64,000 bases of DNA. It comes from Thermodesulfatator autotrophicus (lineage in GTDB: Bacteria; Desulfobacterota; Thermodesulfobacteria; Thermodesulfobacteriales; Thermodesulfatatoraceae). Below are positions 25,264 through 36,848 of the stretch, piece by piece. A program made the position numbers and the translations under genes. Numbering within the stretch: the stretch's first letter is position 1; each line of letters starts with the position of its first letter. The notes below the pieces were generated by a model that was not told the origin of the DNA, did not search any database, and saw only the letters and a program-made list of their open reading frames with translations. Location: NCBI RefSeq assembly GCF_001642325.1, contig NZ_LSFI01000001.1, positions 1-64,000 on the forward strand. Direction: 5' to 3'.

Positions 25264-25303
25264 AGCCCCTGGCTTAAAAAGGGATACCAAAAGGCCAGGG
25301 GCT
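25264..25303 (-). promoter_or_regulatory. Hairpin overlapping the pyrB ribosome binding site
   Basis: In the minus-strand transcript, AGCCCCTGGC pairs perfectly with GCCAGGGGCT across a 20-base loop. The 3' arm contains the pyrB Shine-Dalgarno (AGGGG), and TTTATT and the ATG follow at once. It could be the ferritin terminator (the T tract is weak), a translational switch on pyrB, or both. Confidence 0.6.
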
Positions 25304-25312
25304 GGTCAAGCT

Positions 25313-25834
25313 TTACTGCACTTCCTGGGTAAGACCAGTAAAATCAAGGTTTCGGCTGGAAAGCTCCCGGTCAATCATAAAAAGGGCCTCAGGTGAATCT
25401 TTGACCAGGCGCATCTGAGCCACAATACTTCCAAAGGAATCCTCCTCTTCCACCTGCTCAGTAATAAACCACTGGAGAAAAATCTGAGAAGCGTGGTCTT
25501 TTTCCTGCTGGGCCAGTTCCATCAGATTATTAATGCGACGGGTAACTTCTTTCTCGTGATTTAAAGCGTATTCCATAACCGCCAATGGGGATTCCCAATC
25601 TGTAGGCGGTTTGTCTATGCTCTGGAGTTCCACCTTGCCACCGCGCTCGTTAATAAAATTATAAAACTTCATGGCATGCATAGTTTCTTCCACGGCCTGG
25701 GCTTTCATCCATTTAGAAAATCCTGGCAAATTAAGGCTGTCAAAATAAGCTGCCATTGAAAGATAAAGATAGGCTGAATAAAGCTCCCACTTTATCTGTT
25801 CGTTAAAGGCCTTTTCCATTTTTTCCGTAAACAT
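25313..25834 (-). CDS. ftnA: Non-heme ferritin (FtnA type)
   Basis: This 173-aa iron-storage ferritin is a four-helix bundle that oxidises Fe(II) and stores Fe(III) in a 24-mer. Ferroxidase ligands are visible: Glu17 (QIKWELYSAYLYLSM), Glu50 and His53 (VEETMHAM), Glu94 and the ITEQVEEE stretch (~126-131). The heme-ligating Met of bacterioferritin is absent. A GGAGG site precedes ATG. It is separated from pyrB by a hairpin and from argD by a 48-base AT-rich gap. No iron-responsive operator is obvious in that gap. Confidence 0.95.
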   Translation of the reverse strand: MFTEKMEKAFNEQIKWELYSAYLYLSMAAYFDSLNLPGFSKWMKAQAVEETMHAMKFYNFINERGGKVELQSIDKPPTDWESPLAVMEYALNHEKEVTRRINNLMELAQQEKDHASQIFLQWFITEQVEEEDSFGSIVAQMRLVKDSPEALFMIDRELSSRNLDFTGLTQEVQ

Positions 25835-25882
25835 AACCGCCTCCTTTTAAAAATTTTTAAGTTAAGAATAATTATAAATTAA

Positions 25883-27079
25883 TCATTTGGCAATACTGGC
25901 TAAAGCTTCATCCAGGGCTTCGGCCAGGGCGTCTATTTCACGGTAAGCAATAATAAGGGGTGGAGTAAAGCGTAAAACTCGGTCTTTTATCACGGTTATT
26001 AAAATACGCTTTTCGTAAAAAAGCAATTCGCCAATAGGATTAGCGGAAACTTTTAGTTCTAAAGCCTGCATAAGGCCTTTACCTCTGACTTCAGATACCA
26101 AGTGGCTATATTTATCAGCAAGATTTAGTAGCTTTTGGCGCAGGGCCTTACCTTTTAAAACTACCTCTTCCAGAAAACCTTCTTCAAGGATTTTATCAAG
26201 AACCACCAGGGCTGCGGCACAACTAACAGGGTTTCCGCCAAAGGTGGAGGCATGGGTGCCAGGTTCAAAGGCAGCCATAACTTCTTCAGTAGCAAGAAGA
26301 GCCCCAAGGGGCATTCCGCCGGCCAGGCCTTTTGCCAAGCACATAATATCAGGTTTTACACCTGTCCATTCGTAGGCAAAAAACTTCCCCGTGCGGCCGA
26401 TACCAGTTTGAATTTCGTCAAAGATTAGTAAGGCGTTATATTTATTCGCTAATTCGCGTGAAGCCTTAATAAATTCTTCGGTAAGCGGGATAACCCCTCC
26501 CTCGCCGATAATGGGTTCAAAAATTATGGCGCAGGTATTTTCAGAAAAGGCTTTCTCAAGAGCGGAAATATCATTTGGTGGCACGTGTTTAAACCCAGGG
26601 ACAAGCGGCTTAAAACCTTCCCAGTAAACCGGCTGACCGGTGGCGGAAAGGGCGCCGTAAGTACGACCATGGAAAGAATTCTCTAGGGCTATTATTTCAT
26701 ATTTTTCCGGGCCAAAATTTTTCCAGGCATAACGCCTGGCCAGTTTCAAGGCCGCCTCTACCACTTCGGCTCCACTATTGGCAAAAAAAACTCTCTCGGC
26801 AAAAGAGTTTTCACAAAGCTTTTGGGCAAGCCTTGCCTGAGGCTCTGTCCAGTAGAGGTTGGACACGTGTATTAATTTTTGGGCTTGCTCACAAATGGCC
26901 TGAGAAAGCTCTGGATGGGCATGCCCCAGAGCACAGACAGCTATGCCAGCGCAAAAGTCTAAATATTCGTTTCCTTCTTCATCGTATAGACGAGACCCTT
27001 TTCCCTTTACAAAAGCTACAGGAAAACGTTTGTAATTTTTAGCCAAATATATTTCTCCCAAGTCTTTTATATAAGCCAT
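25883..27079 (-). CDS. argD: Acetylornithine aminotransferase
   Basis: This 398-aa class III PLP aminotransferase carries out arginine (and possibly lysine) synthesis. It has NSGAEVVEAALKLARRY, the PLP-ring pocket FDEIQTGIGRTGKFFAYE, and the Schiff-base lysine in CLAKGLAGGMPLGA. The C-terminal LRFTPPLI is typical. Close paralogues act on GABA or ornithine, so the substrate is by best family fit. AGGAGG precedes the ATG. The other arginine-related genes in the window are the acetyltransferase at 50195 and argS. Confidence 0.93.
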   Translation of the reverse strand: MAYIKDLGEIYLAKNYKRFPVAFVKGKGSRLYDEEGNEYLDFCAGIAVCALGHAHPELSQAICEQAQKLIHVSNLYWTEPQARLAQKLCENSFAERVFFANSGAEVVEAALKLARRYAWKNFGPEKYEIIALENSFHGRTYGALSATGQPVYWEGFKPLVPGFKHVPPNDISALEKAFSENTCAIIFEPIIGEGGVIPLTEEFIKASRELANKYNALLIFDEIQTGIGRTGKFFAYEWTGVKPDIMCLAKGLAGGMPLGALLATEEVMAAFEPGTHASTFGGNPVSCAAALVVLDKILEEGFLEEVVLKGKALRQKLLNLADKYSHLVSEVRGKGLMQALELKVSANPIGELLFYEKRILITVIKDRVLRFTPPLIIAYREIDALAEALDEALASIAK

Positions 27080-27182
27080 TTTAACCTCCTGATTTGTTTT
27101 TGCCTGCCTCTAATTTTGCCAAAATTTTTCTATATTCAGCAAATACTTTTACAAAAAATTTGAAAATTATTTTATTTTTTTC

Positions 27183-27210
27183 TTTACTTTTATTTTGGCA
27201 TAAGTATAAT
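27183..27210 (+). promoter_or_regulatory. Promoter of the cold shock gene
   Basis: TTTACT, a 16-base spacer and a perfect TATAAT (27205-27210) precede an AU-rich leader of about 35 bases and AGGAGG ahead of ATG 27251. The region is very AT-rich, consistent with strong expression. Confidence 0.6.
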
Positions 27211-27250
27211 GCTCTTTAAGTATTAAATTATTTAGGAGGATTTTAGTAAC

Positions 27251-27457
27251 ATGGTTAAAGGTAAGGTAAAATGGTTTGATGAAAAGAAGGGCTATGGTTT
27301 TATTTCTAGAGATGATGGTGGAGATGTATTTGTTCACTTTTCTGCCATCCAGATGAATGGTTTTAAAACTCTCCAGGAAGGCCAGACAGTTGAATTTGAG
27401 ATTACTCAGGGCCCCAAAGGAGAACAGGCGGCTAATGTTACGGTAGTAGAAGAATAA
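27251..27457 (+). CDS. csp: Cold shock protein (CspA family)
   Basis: This 68-aa single cold-shock domain protein binds single-stranded RNA and DNA as a chaperone. RNP1 is KGYGFISR and RNP2 is VFVHFSAI; both aromatic surfaces are intact. The start [16 protein letters not shown] is canonical with a TTTAGGAGGA ribosome site. A sigma-70 promoter and a GC-rich terminator bracket it as a monocistronic unit. The leader is too short for the long cspA-type thermosensor. Confidence 0.97.
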   Translation: MVKGKVKWFDEKKGYGFISRDDGGDVFVHFSAIQMNGFKTLQEGQTVEFEITQGPKGEQAANVTVVEE

Positions 27458-27486
27458 TAATAATTTTTCTTAATAAGTGACTAAAC

Positions 27487-27511
27487 GAGGCCCCGTTTGG
27501 GGCCTTTTTTA
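27487..27511 (+). terminator. Rho-independent terminator after csp
   Basis: AGGCCCC and GGGGCCT form a 7-bp stem around GTTT, followed by six T (27505-27510). Confidence 0.92.
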
Positions 27512-27535
27512 TTTTGAAGACCTTTGCAAAATTCT

Positions 27536-27725
27536 AAGATAGCCACAGCCTTGCGACAAGGATTGCTTCACCCCTGGCGGGGCTCGCAATGACACAGCAT
27601 AAAAAAGGCTTACAATGACAAAGTAAAGTTCTGTAATGACAGCTCATTTTTTTCACTATGAATAGTATATTCCCTATTCTCACTGCGAGGAGACCGGGAC
27701 AGGCGAAGCAGTCTCAGGAACCAGT
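27536..27725. repeat. Dispersed palindromic repeats between csp and kdsB
   Basis: One copy at 27560-27594 has the ends GGATTGCTTC and CTCGCAATGACA around an inner ACCCCTGGCGGGG stem. A second copy at 27678-27719 has CTCACTGCGAGGAG and GGCGAAGCAGTCTC. No gene is seen in the 27512-27766 gap. Confidence 0.8.
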
Positions 27726-27766
27726 GAGACAGTCAATTAAAATGTTCTGAAAAAGTTTCTATTTTG

Positions 27767-28501
27767 CTATTTAGCTAATAATTTTTCTATCTTTTCTAAA
27801 TCTTCAGGAGTATCCACTTCTGGACAATCATATTTAGTAATAGAAACAGCTATAGGATAGCCATATTCTAAAACCCGTAATTGTTCCAATTTTTCTGCCT
27901 GTTCAAGCTCTCCAGGCTTTAAACGCACAAAGGTATCAAGAAATTCTTTTCGGTAAGCATAAAGGCCTATGTGGCGCAGGTAAGTCGGGCTTGGACCAGG
28001 TGGACGATAAAAGGGAATCAATGAACGCGAGAAATAAATAGCCTGTCCCTTTCTGTTAAGGACTACTTTGACACGGTTAGGGTCGTGTTTTTCTTCTTCG
28101 CGTTCAATAGGTACAGCCACCGTAGCCATAGGAAGGTCCGTATTCAAAAGAAGAGGCTTTACCAGTTCTTCTATAACTGCTGGTTCAAGAAGGGGTTGAT
28201 CAGCTTGAATGTTTACAATGATGTCGTCGGGAGAAAGACGCAAAATATCTGCTGCCTCAGCAATCCTCTCGGTGCCACAAGTATGATTTTTAGCAGTGAG
28301 AATCGCCTCACCACCAGCTTCTTTCACGGTTTTTTTAATCCTTTCGTCGTCAGTAGCCACTATAACTTTTTCCAAAATTTTACTCTTTCTAGCTCTTTCA
28401 TAAACATGGACAATCATAGGACGACCGGCTATCAAGGCCAGCGGTTTGCCAGGCAATCTGGTTGAGCCGTACCTTGCGGGAATAATGCCATAAATTTTCA
28501 T
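27767..28501 (-). CDS. kdsB: 3-deoxy-manno-octulosonate cytidylyltransferase
   Basis: KdsB (244 aa) makes CMP-Kdo for lipopolysaccharide. Visible markers are GIIPARYGSTRLPGKPL (residues ~4-20), VVATDDERI, CGTERIAEA, NIQADQPLLEP and HIGLYAYRKEFL. Length matches the family. The start at 28501 follows GGAGG four bases upstream; a ten-codon upstream extension has no conserved residues. With lpxC and lptD it supports a full LPS inner core and outer membrane. Confidence 0.96.
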   Translation of the reverse strand: MKIYGIIPARYGSTRLPGKPLALIAGRPMIVHVYERARKSKILEKVIVATDDERIKKTVKEAGGEAILTAKNHTCGTERIAEAADILRLSPDDIIVNIQADQPLLEPAVIEELVKPLLLNTDLPMATVAVPIEREEEKHDPNRVKVVLNRKGQAIYFSRSLIPFYRPPGPSPTYLRHIGLYAYRKEFLDTFVRLKPGELEQAEKLEQLRVLEYGYPIAVSITKYDCPEVDTPEDLEKIEKLLAK

Positions 28502-28511
28502 AATTCCTCCG

Positions 28512-28540
28512 TTGTTAAAATGACATTTCATTTTTATATA
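28512..28540 (+). promoter_or_regulatory. Candidate promoter for cupin-hisI-hisG
   Basis: TTGTTA (28512-28517), a 17-base spacer and TATATA (28535-28540). It lies in the divergent gap between kdsB and the cupin gene; its -35 overlaps the kdsB ribosome site on the other strand. Confidence 0.4.
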
Positions 28541-28574
28541 CTTCGTTTATAACGCAAAGAGGAGGTAATAAAAC

Positions 28575-28916
28575 ATGATTTACTTTTTCCCAGCCCAAGA
28601 AATAAAGTTTGAAAATCATCCTAAATTTAACGGGGTGAAATGGTTCCCCATGATAGACAAAAGCAAGACAGACCGTATAAGTGTTTGTTATTTACTTATT
28701 GAACCTGGAGTGGAAATTCCTGTACACATCCACGACCCCCAAATTGATTCTATTCTCGTGCTTGAGGGAGAGGCTGAAATTTATATGAACGGTAGCTGGC
28801 AAAAGGTAACAGCTGGTGACTATGTATTCGTACCAGCTAAAGAAGAGCACGGGGTAAAAAATATAGGGCAAAAACCGTTAAAGCTCTTTATAGTTCACTC
28901 ACCGCCGTTATATTAA
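28575..28916 (+). CDS. Cupin domain protein
   Basis: This 113-aa single cupin beta-barrel has the first cupin motif [15 protein letters not shown]...LEGEAEIYM and the second [16 protein letters not shown]. The His residues (VHIHD and EEHG) and Glu can bind one divalent metal. Small cupins of this type range from metal-binding isomerases to sensors; the substrate is unknown. AGGAGG precedes ATG. It is 22 bases before hisI and probably cotranscribed with the histidine genes, though no link to histidine synthesis is established. Confidence 0.85.
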   Translation: MIYFFPAQEIKFENHPKFNGVKWFPMIDKSKTDRISVCYLLIEPGVEIPVHIHDPQIDSILVLEGEAEIYMNGSWQKVTAGDYVFVPAKEEHGVKNIGQKPLKLFIVHSPPLY

Positions 28917-28938
28917 AAGGCCTTTACAAGGAGGAAAG

Positions 28939-29322
28939 ATGGTAAGACCTGATTTTAAAAAGGCTGGTGGACTTATCCCTGTTATTGCTCAGGATTATAA
29001 AACCGGCGAAGTTTTAATGCTGGCTTACATGAACGATGAGGCCTGGGAAAAAACTTTAGAAACCGGCAAAGTCCATTATTACAGCCGCAGTCGTAATAAA
29101 ATATGGCTAAAGGGAGAATCTTCCGGCCACGTGCAGCTGGTAAAAGAAATTCTTTTAGACTGTGACCTTGATACGGTTTTAATTAAAGTGGAACAGTTAG
29201 GTGGTGCTGCCTGTCATAAAGGTTATCGTTCCTGTTTTTATCGCCGATTAGAAAATAATGAGTTAAAAATTATCGGCAAAAAAATATTTGATCCAGAGGT
29301 GGTTTATGGAAAGAAAGCTTAA
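28939..29322 (+). CDS. hisI: Phosphoribosyl-AMP cyclohydrolase
   Basis: This 127-aa stand-alone HisI opens the purine ring of PR-AMP in step 3 of histidine synthesis. The zinc and magnesium residues are clear: [11 protein letters not shown] supplies the acidic triad; the conserved Cys residues are in [15 protein letters not shown]. No fused HisE domain is present. GGAGG precedes ATG. hisG overlaps its last 17 bases. The rest of the his pathway is not in the window. Confidence 0.96.
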   Translation: MVRPDFKKAGGLIPVIAQDYKTGEVLMLAYMNDEAWEKTLETGKVHYYSRSRNKIWLKGESSGHVQLVKEILLDCDLDTVLIKVEQLGGAACHKGYRSCFYRRLENNELKIIGKKIFDPEVVYGKKA

Positions 29323-30181
29323 ACTTGGCATTCCTAAAGGGAGTCTGGAGAAAGCTACTATAGAACTTTTTGAAAAATCTGGCTGGCGTATAAATGTCCA
29401 TCACCGCAATTATTTTCCTGATATAGACGACCCGGAAATTGAATGTGCCATATGCCGTGCTCAAGAGATGAGCCGTTATGTGGAAGAAGGTATCCTTGAT
29501 TGCGGTATAACCGGAAAAGACTGGATACTTGAAAATAATTCTGATGTTCACACCATCACAGAACTTATTTACTCCAAAGTAAGTAAGAGGCCGGCGAGAT
29601 GGGTGCTGGCGGTGCCTGCAGATTCTGAGATAAAAAAACTTGAAGACCTTGAGGGCAAAAAGATTGCCACGGAGCTTGTTAATTTCACTAAACGCTATTT
29701 TGCCGAAAAGGGTATAAACGTAACAGTAGAGTTTTCTTGGGGTGCCACGGAAGCCAAAGTGGTGCAGGGACTGGCTGACGCCATTGTAGAGGTTACAGAA
29801 ACTGGAAGCACTATCAGGGCTCACGGGCTAAAAATTATTCACGAACTAATGCAAAGTACTCCCCAGTTCATTGCTAATCACGAGTCATGGAAAGACCCCT
29901 GGAAAAAGAAAAAGATGGAACAGCTGGCTGTCATGCTCAAAGGGGCTTTGAGGGCTCATCGGCTGGTGGGCCTCAAAATGAACGTAGCCGAAGAAAATCT
30001 CAAAAAAATAGTTGAAATACTTCCCAGTTTAAACGCCCCTACTATTTCACCGCTTTATCAAAGTGACTGGTTTGCCGTGGAAACAGTGGTCTCTGAGGAT
30101 ATAGTGAGGGAACTTATTCCTAAACTTTTAGAAGCAGGGGCTCAGGGAATAATTGAATACGCCTTGAATAAGGTTATTTAA
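29306..30181 (+). CDS. hisG: ATP phosphoribosyltransferase (long form)
   Basis: HisG (291 aa) catalyses the first, feedback-inhibited step of histidine synthesis. The C-terminal regulatory domain (~215-291, containing NAPTISPLY and [17 protein letters not shown]) is present, so this is the HisG-L class that needs no HisZ. Key core pieces are [19 protein letters not shown] and the PRPP loop [15 protein letters not shown]. The start at 29306 has AGAGGTGG upstream and [13 protein letters not shown] is the standard beginning; a longer start would lie in hisI. Confidence 0.96.
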   Translation: MERKLKLGIPKGSLEKATIELFEKSGWRINVHHRNYFPDIDDPEIECAICRAQEMSRYVEEGILDCGITGKDWILENNSDVHTITELIYSKVSKRPARWVLAVPADSEIKKLEDLEGKKIATELVNFTKRYFAEKGINVTVEFSWGATEAKVVQGLADAIVEVTETGSTIRAHGLKIIHELMQSTPQFIANHESWKDPWKKKKMEQLAVMLKGALRAHRLVGLKMNVAEENLKKIVEILPSLNAPTISPLYQSDWFAVETVVSEDIVRELIPKLLEAGAQGIIEYALNKVI

Positions 30182-30216
30182 AAAAAATTACTTTGGGCTT
30201 TAAAATAGTTTAAAAA

Positions 30217-30987
30217 ATGAAATTTTCTAAGCTTTATTTATTATTTTTTTTATTAGGTTTGGTGGCTTGTCAAAGTGCTGAACCGCCTTCTACTTTTTAT
30301 CAAGAAAGAGCCAATGTTCATTTAGAAAGAGCCTACATTTATTATCACGAAGGGCGTTTAGCTGAAGCCTTAAAGGAAGCCTTTTCAGCCCAAAAAGTCT
30401 ATCCAAAAGACCATAATATTTACAACCTAATTGGCCTTATATACATGGATAAAGGCCAATACGATGAAGCCGAAAAATACTTTAAAAAGGCTTTGGAAAT
30501 ATCTCCAAACTCTCCAGAAGTTCTTAATAATTTAGGATCACTTTATTTAGTTAAAAATGATATACAAAAAGCCATTTCTTATTTTGAAAAAGCATTAAAA
30601 GATCCTTTCTATCCGAAACCTTTCATAGCTTATACCAATCTTGCCTGGGCTTATTACAAATTGGGAGATAAAGATAAGGCTATTTTTTACTTAAACAAGG
30701 CCCTTAATTATAACCCCAGATATTCAGTGGCTTATTTTTACAGGGGGTTAATAGCCCTGGAAGAAGATTTACTTGAAAAAGCAAAGCTTGATTTCCGCCG
30801 GGCTATACGCTTTAACCGCCAGGATATGGCCTCACGATATTACCTGGGAATAGTCTATTTGCGTTTAAATCAGTTGGAAAAGGCCAAAAAGATATGGCGT
30901 TCTATTTTAGAGCTTGCTCCTGAATCTCGCTGGGCCTTAAAGGCTGAAGAAAAACTTATGACTTTAGAAGAGCTTGAAGGTTCTTAA
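30217..30987 (+). CDS. TPR-repeat lipoprotein (PilF/PilW-like)
   Basis: The protein is 256 aa. MKFSKLYLLFFLLGLVAC is a lipoprotein signal (lipobox LVAC, Cys18). About six tetratricopeptide repeats then cover the mature part (for example AYIYYHEGRLAEALKEAF, IYMDKGQYDEAEKYFKKAL, LYLVKNDIQKAISYFEKAL). The layout matches PilF-type pilotins that place the type IV pilus secretin, but other TPR lipoproteins look alike and no pilus gene is nearby. It is tail-to-tail with the DUF2905 gene, with no gap and no clear terminator. Confidence 0.75.
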   Translation: MKFSKLYLLFFLLGLVACQSAEPPSTFYQERANVHLERAYIYYHEGRLAEALKEAFSAQKVYPKDHNIYNLIGLIYMDKGQYDEAEKYFKKALEISPNSPEVLNNLGSLYLVKNDIQKAISYFEKALKDPFYPKPFIAYTNLAWAYYKLGDKDKAIFYLNKALNYNPRYSVAYFYRGLIALEEDLLEKAKLDFRRAIRFNRQDMASRYYLGIVYLRLNQLEKAKKIWRSILELAPESRWALKAEEKLMTLEELEGS

Positions 30988-31212
30988 TCACTTACGAAAT
31001 ATTAACGAAAATATAAGGGTTAAAAGAATACTTAAGAGAATACATGTTCCTAAAGGAAAATAGAAAGTAAAATTATCTCTTTTAATCAAAATATCACCGG
31101 GAAGCTTACCAAGAAAAGGTATTTTACTTCCAACAATCATTATCCCGCCAATAAAGACCATAAAAAGGCCTACTAACACTATAATTTTTCCTAAATCTTC
31201 AAAAGGGTTCAT
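30988..31212 (-). CDS. DUF2905 small membrane protein
   Basis: This 74-aa protein has two membrane segments (~9-28 and 52-70) joined by the conserved loop GKLPGDILIKRDNFTFYFPLGTCI, which is the DUF2905 signature. The function of the family is unknown. Its ATG overlaps the end of queH by 14 bases, so the two are probably cotranscribed. Its 3' end meets the TPR lipoprotein gene. Confidence 0.9.
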   Translation of the reverse strand: MNPFEDLGKIIVLVGLFMVFIGGIMIVGSKIPFLGKLPGDILIKRDNFTFYFPLGTCILLSILLTLIFSLIFRK

Positions 31213-31792
31213 TTTTAACCCTCCTCATTTTCTTACGAAATTTTTTGTCATAGCGTTCCTGTTCACTAAATATACAACCACAATAAGGCTGGCGGTAGAT
31301 GTCAAGCTTTTTAGCTTCTTCCTGCCCTTCTTCCCAGCCAGCTCTAAAATCGCGATATAAAAAGGGAATTTTATGGCGAAAAGAAAGGTCTTCAGCTATA
31401 TCTCTTATTAACTCGTGGGCCTGATAACGGCTGTAAAGGAGCGTAGTAGTAAAGGCTAAAGCCTTTTCTTCAATGGCTTTTTTTACCACCTGTTCAAGCC
31501 TTATCAAATAACATATCTCACAGCGCTTATGTTCCCGATAAATAACGGCCTTAAGAAAATCCCTGAGGCCGTAATTGGTATCATAAATCACGGGTAAATT
31601 TTTAATTTCTGATACCTCTTTTAAAGCCCGAATCCTTCTGCGAAATTCCTGATAAGGGTGTATATTAGGGTTAAAAAAATAACCTGTTACATCAAAACCT
31701 TCTTCGCGGAGTTTTTTTAACGGATAAAGAGTGCAGGGGCCACAACAAATATGAAGCAGAATTTTAGATTTTTTCATTTTCGTCATAATCAT
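31199..31792 (-). CDS. queH: Epoxyqueuosine reductase QueH
   Basis: QueH (197 aa, DUF208) is the non-homologous replacement of QueG in the final step of queuosine synthesis. It carries LHICCGPCTLYPLKKL (paired Cys plus CxxC), KRCEICYLIRLEQ and YCGCIFSEQERYD, the cluster-binding cysteines of the family. The start is uncertain: ATG codons at 31792, 31786 and 31777 are all possible, and none has a strong ribosome site; 31777 (MKKSKILLH) best fits relatives. It pairs functionally with queF at 17622. Confidence 0.92.
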   Translation of the reverse strand: MIMTKMKKSKILLHICCGPCTLYPLKKLREEGFDVTGYFFNPNIHPYQEFRRRIRALKEVSEIKNLPVIYDTNYGLRDFLKAVIYREHKRCEICYLIRLEQVVKKAIEEKALAFTTTLLYSRYQAHELIRDIAEDLSFRHKIPFLYRDFRAGWEEGQEEAKKLDIYRQPYCGCIFSEQERYDKKFRKKMRRVKNEPF

Positions 31793-31979
31793 GAAGATTT
31801 GTTTAAAGACCTGTTAAAAAGGTGTTGAAATTTATGTTGAAATATTTTACCTCAAAATTTAAACAAAGTTTTCAACAATTTCTATTATTAGAAAATCCTG
31901 GCTTTTACCTTTTTTTTAACAATTTAAACCCACTATATAAACAAAATTTTTTAAAAAGAACTTAATATAGGAGTAAGAA
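31793..31979. promoter_or_regulatory. AT-rich region upstream of dnaN, candidate origin-proximal element
   Basis: No gene is seen in this 187-base divergent gap. It carries TGTTGAAA at 31823-31830 and 31835-31842 in direct orientation 12 bases apart, and the inverted TTTTCAACA at 31869-31877. These match 6-7 of the 9 bases of the DnaA-box consensus TTATCCACA (or its complement), so they are weak candidates. Long AT tracts follow to 31960. The AGGAG site of dnaN is at 31970. Confidence 0.3.
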
Positions 31980-35485
<3,506 letters not shown>

Positions 35486-35494
35486 GAGGTAGCT

Positions 35495-35698
35495 ATGGAG
35501 TGTCAAAAAGAAAAAAATCTTGCTCGTTGTAATTGTACTTACGAACCCTGCTCCAAAAAAGGTATTTGCTGTGAGTGTTTGAGTTATCATTTATCAAGGC
35601 GTGAGCTTCCAGGGTGCTGTTTTCCACCTGAGGCTGAGCGCACCTGGGACCGTTCTTTTGAACACTTTGCTCGTCTGGTAAGGGAAGGAAAAATTTAG
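35495..35698 (+). CDS. DUF6485 cysteine-rich small protein
   Basis: This 67-aa protein has nine cysteines in [18 protein letters not shown] and GCCF, followed by an acidic-aromatic tail ([14 protein letters not shown]). The pattern matches the DUF6485 family, probably a zinc or Fe-S binder of unknown role. GGAGG is well placed nine bases after the gyrB stop, so it is probably cotranscribed with gyrB. Its stop overlaps the convergent DUF4197 stop by four bases. Confidence 0.85.
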   Translation: MECQKEKNLARCNCTYEPCSKKGICCECLSYHLSRRELPGCCFPPEAERTWDRSFEHFARLVREGKI

Positions 35699-36444
35699 TT
35701 CTGGGTAGCTTTTTTGAATAATTTTTTTAAAAGCTCGGTGGTTCTAGCAGCAGGGTCTTTACGAATACGTTCTTCTTCCTGAGCCAATACAGTGAAAAGG
35801 CCTTCTAAACTTTTTTCGGTAACATATTTATCCAATTCTAGATTTTTTTGGTCTAAATAGCCAAGATAACTTTTAATGGTGGGAGACGATATAAGCTGCT
35901 GGTATTTTTGGGTTACACCTATGCGATTTAAATTTTCCCTCACAATTGGTAAAAATTTTTGGTAAAGCTTTGGCCAGGTTTTTTCACGGAAATAATTGGT
36001 AACAGCGTGTTCTCCGCCGTTAAAAAGGTTTTTAACATCTTGTAAGGTTATACTTTTAGCTGTTTCTAAAAATATAGGCCAGGCTTCTTTGACTGCCTTT
36101 TCTGCCGCCTGGTTGAGGCTTATTTCAAAATCATCCGCCTGCTTTTCAAAGCCCAGTTTTCTCATGAAATTGGTGGCTTTATCCAAAGGGGCAGGAGGTG
36201 GAATGCGAATAAGTTCATTGTTTAGAAAGCCTCCATCCTGTCCGGTTTTATCAACTGTTCGCTTTAAGGCCACTAAAAGCAATTCTTTTAAACCTTTATT
36301 TAGGTCGGTTTCTGTTAAACTTTCTTCTTTTGATGGACTGGTGTTCTCTTTTATTATTTTTTGAAAGCTTTCCCAAAAACCAGCCTTAACAAAAGCAGGA
36401 TTTAAGATCAGGAAAGAAATTATAAGTATGAGAATATTTTTCAC
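35695..36444 (-). CDS. DUF4197 secreted protein
   Basis: This 249-aa protein begins with the signal peptide [21 protein letters not shown] (cleavage near residue 21). The mature part has the DUF4197 landmarks [29 protein letters not shown], then [24 protein letters not shown] and the end [28 protein letters not shown]. It is periplasmic and helical; function is unknown in all bacteria. A tRNA gene is immediately upstream on the same strand. Confidence 0.9.
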   Translation of the reverse strand: MKNILILIISFLILNPAFVKAGFWESFQKIIKENTSPSKEESLTETDLNKGLKELLLVALKRTVDKTGQDGGFLNNELIRIPPPAPLDKATNFMRKLGFEKQADDFEISLNQAAEKAVKEAWPIFLETAKSITLQDVKNLFNGGEHAVTNYFREKTWPKLYQKFLPIVRENLNRIGVTQKYQQLISSPTIKSYLGYLDQKNLELDKYVTEKSLEGLFTVLAQEEERIRKDPAARTTELLKKLFKKATQN

Positions 36445-36467
36445 TAATTAAACCCCTCCAAAAAAGA

Positions 36468-36544
36468 TGGCGCGCCTGGGAGGACTCGAACCTCCAGCCT
36501 TTGGATTCGAAGTCCAACGCTCTATCCGGTTGAGCTACAGGCGC
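36468..36544 (-). tRNA. tRNA-Arg (anticodon TCG)
   Basis: This 77-base gene includes an encoded CCA. The acceptor stem is GCGCCTG/CAGGCGC with discriminator G. The D stem GCTC/GAGC, anticodon stem TTGGA/TCCAA with loop CTTCGAA (anticodon TCG), and T stem GGAGG/CCTCC with TTCGAGT loop are all paired. It reads CGA and probably other CGN arginine codons. It sits between DUF4197 and a repeat cluster. Confidence 0.96.
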
Positions 36545-36609
36545 TTAAAAATATTAAGCCATAATAAGTAATTTTTGCCAAGTTTTTTATAAAAGATAGA
36601 AGACTTCAC

Positions 36610-36770
36610 AGGTGTCGTGGTGACCTCAGATCCTTTCGGTATCGCTAGGGACAGAGATTGCTTCGCTACTTCGTAGCTCGCAATGACTGGCACACTTTGT
36701 CACTGCGAGGAGCCTTTTCCATATTGTCACTGCGAGGAGCGCGCAAGTGCGACGAAGCAGTCTCAGGGGG
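36610..36770. repeat. Dispersed palindromic repeats beside tRNA-Arg
   Basis: Copies at 36655-36690 (identical over 31 bp to that at 461-491) and 36725-36768 (GTCACTGCGAGGAG, inner CGCGCAAGTGCG, GAAGCAGTCTC). A half copy lies near 36695-36715. No gene is seen between the tRNA and the terminator at 36811. Confidence 0.85.
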
Positions 36771-36810
36771 ATAAGAGAAGCAGTTTTGATTTTGAGCTTA
36801 TAGTAATTTA

Positions 36811-36839
36811 AAAAGGGGGTGAAGCTTCACCCCCTTTTT
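36811..36839 (-). terminator. Bidirectional terminator after the PEP-CTERM gene
   Basis: AAAAGGGGGTGAAGC and GCTTCACCCCCTTTT form a near-perfect palindrome, flanked by A and T tracts so that it can act in both directions. It lies ten bases past the minus-strand stop. Confidence 0.88.
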
Positions 36840-36848
36840 GACTTTAGA

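Noticed and set aside
27195-27213. Sigma-54 promoter ahead of csp (TTGGCA...ATGC)
   Set aside because: GG to GC distance is 14, not 12; a TATAAT with an acceptable -35 explains the gene better.
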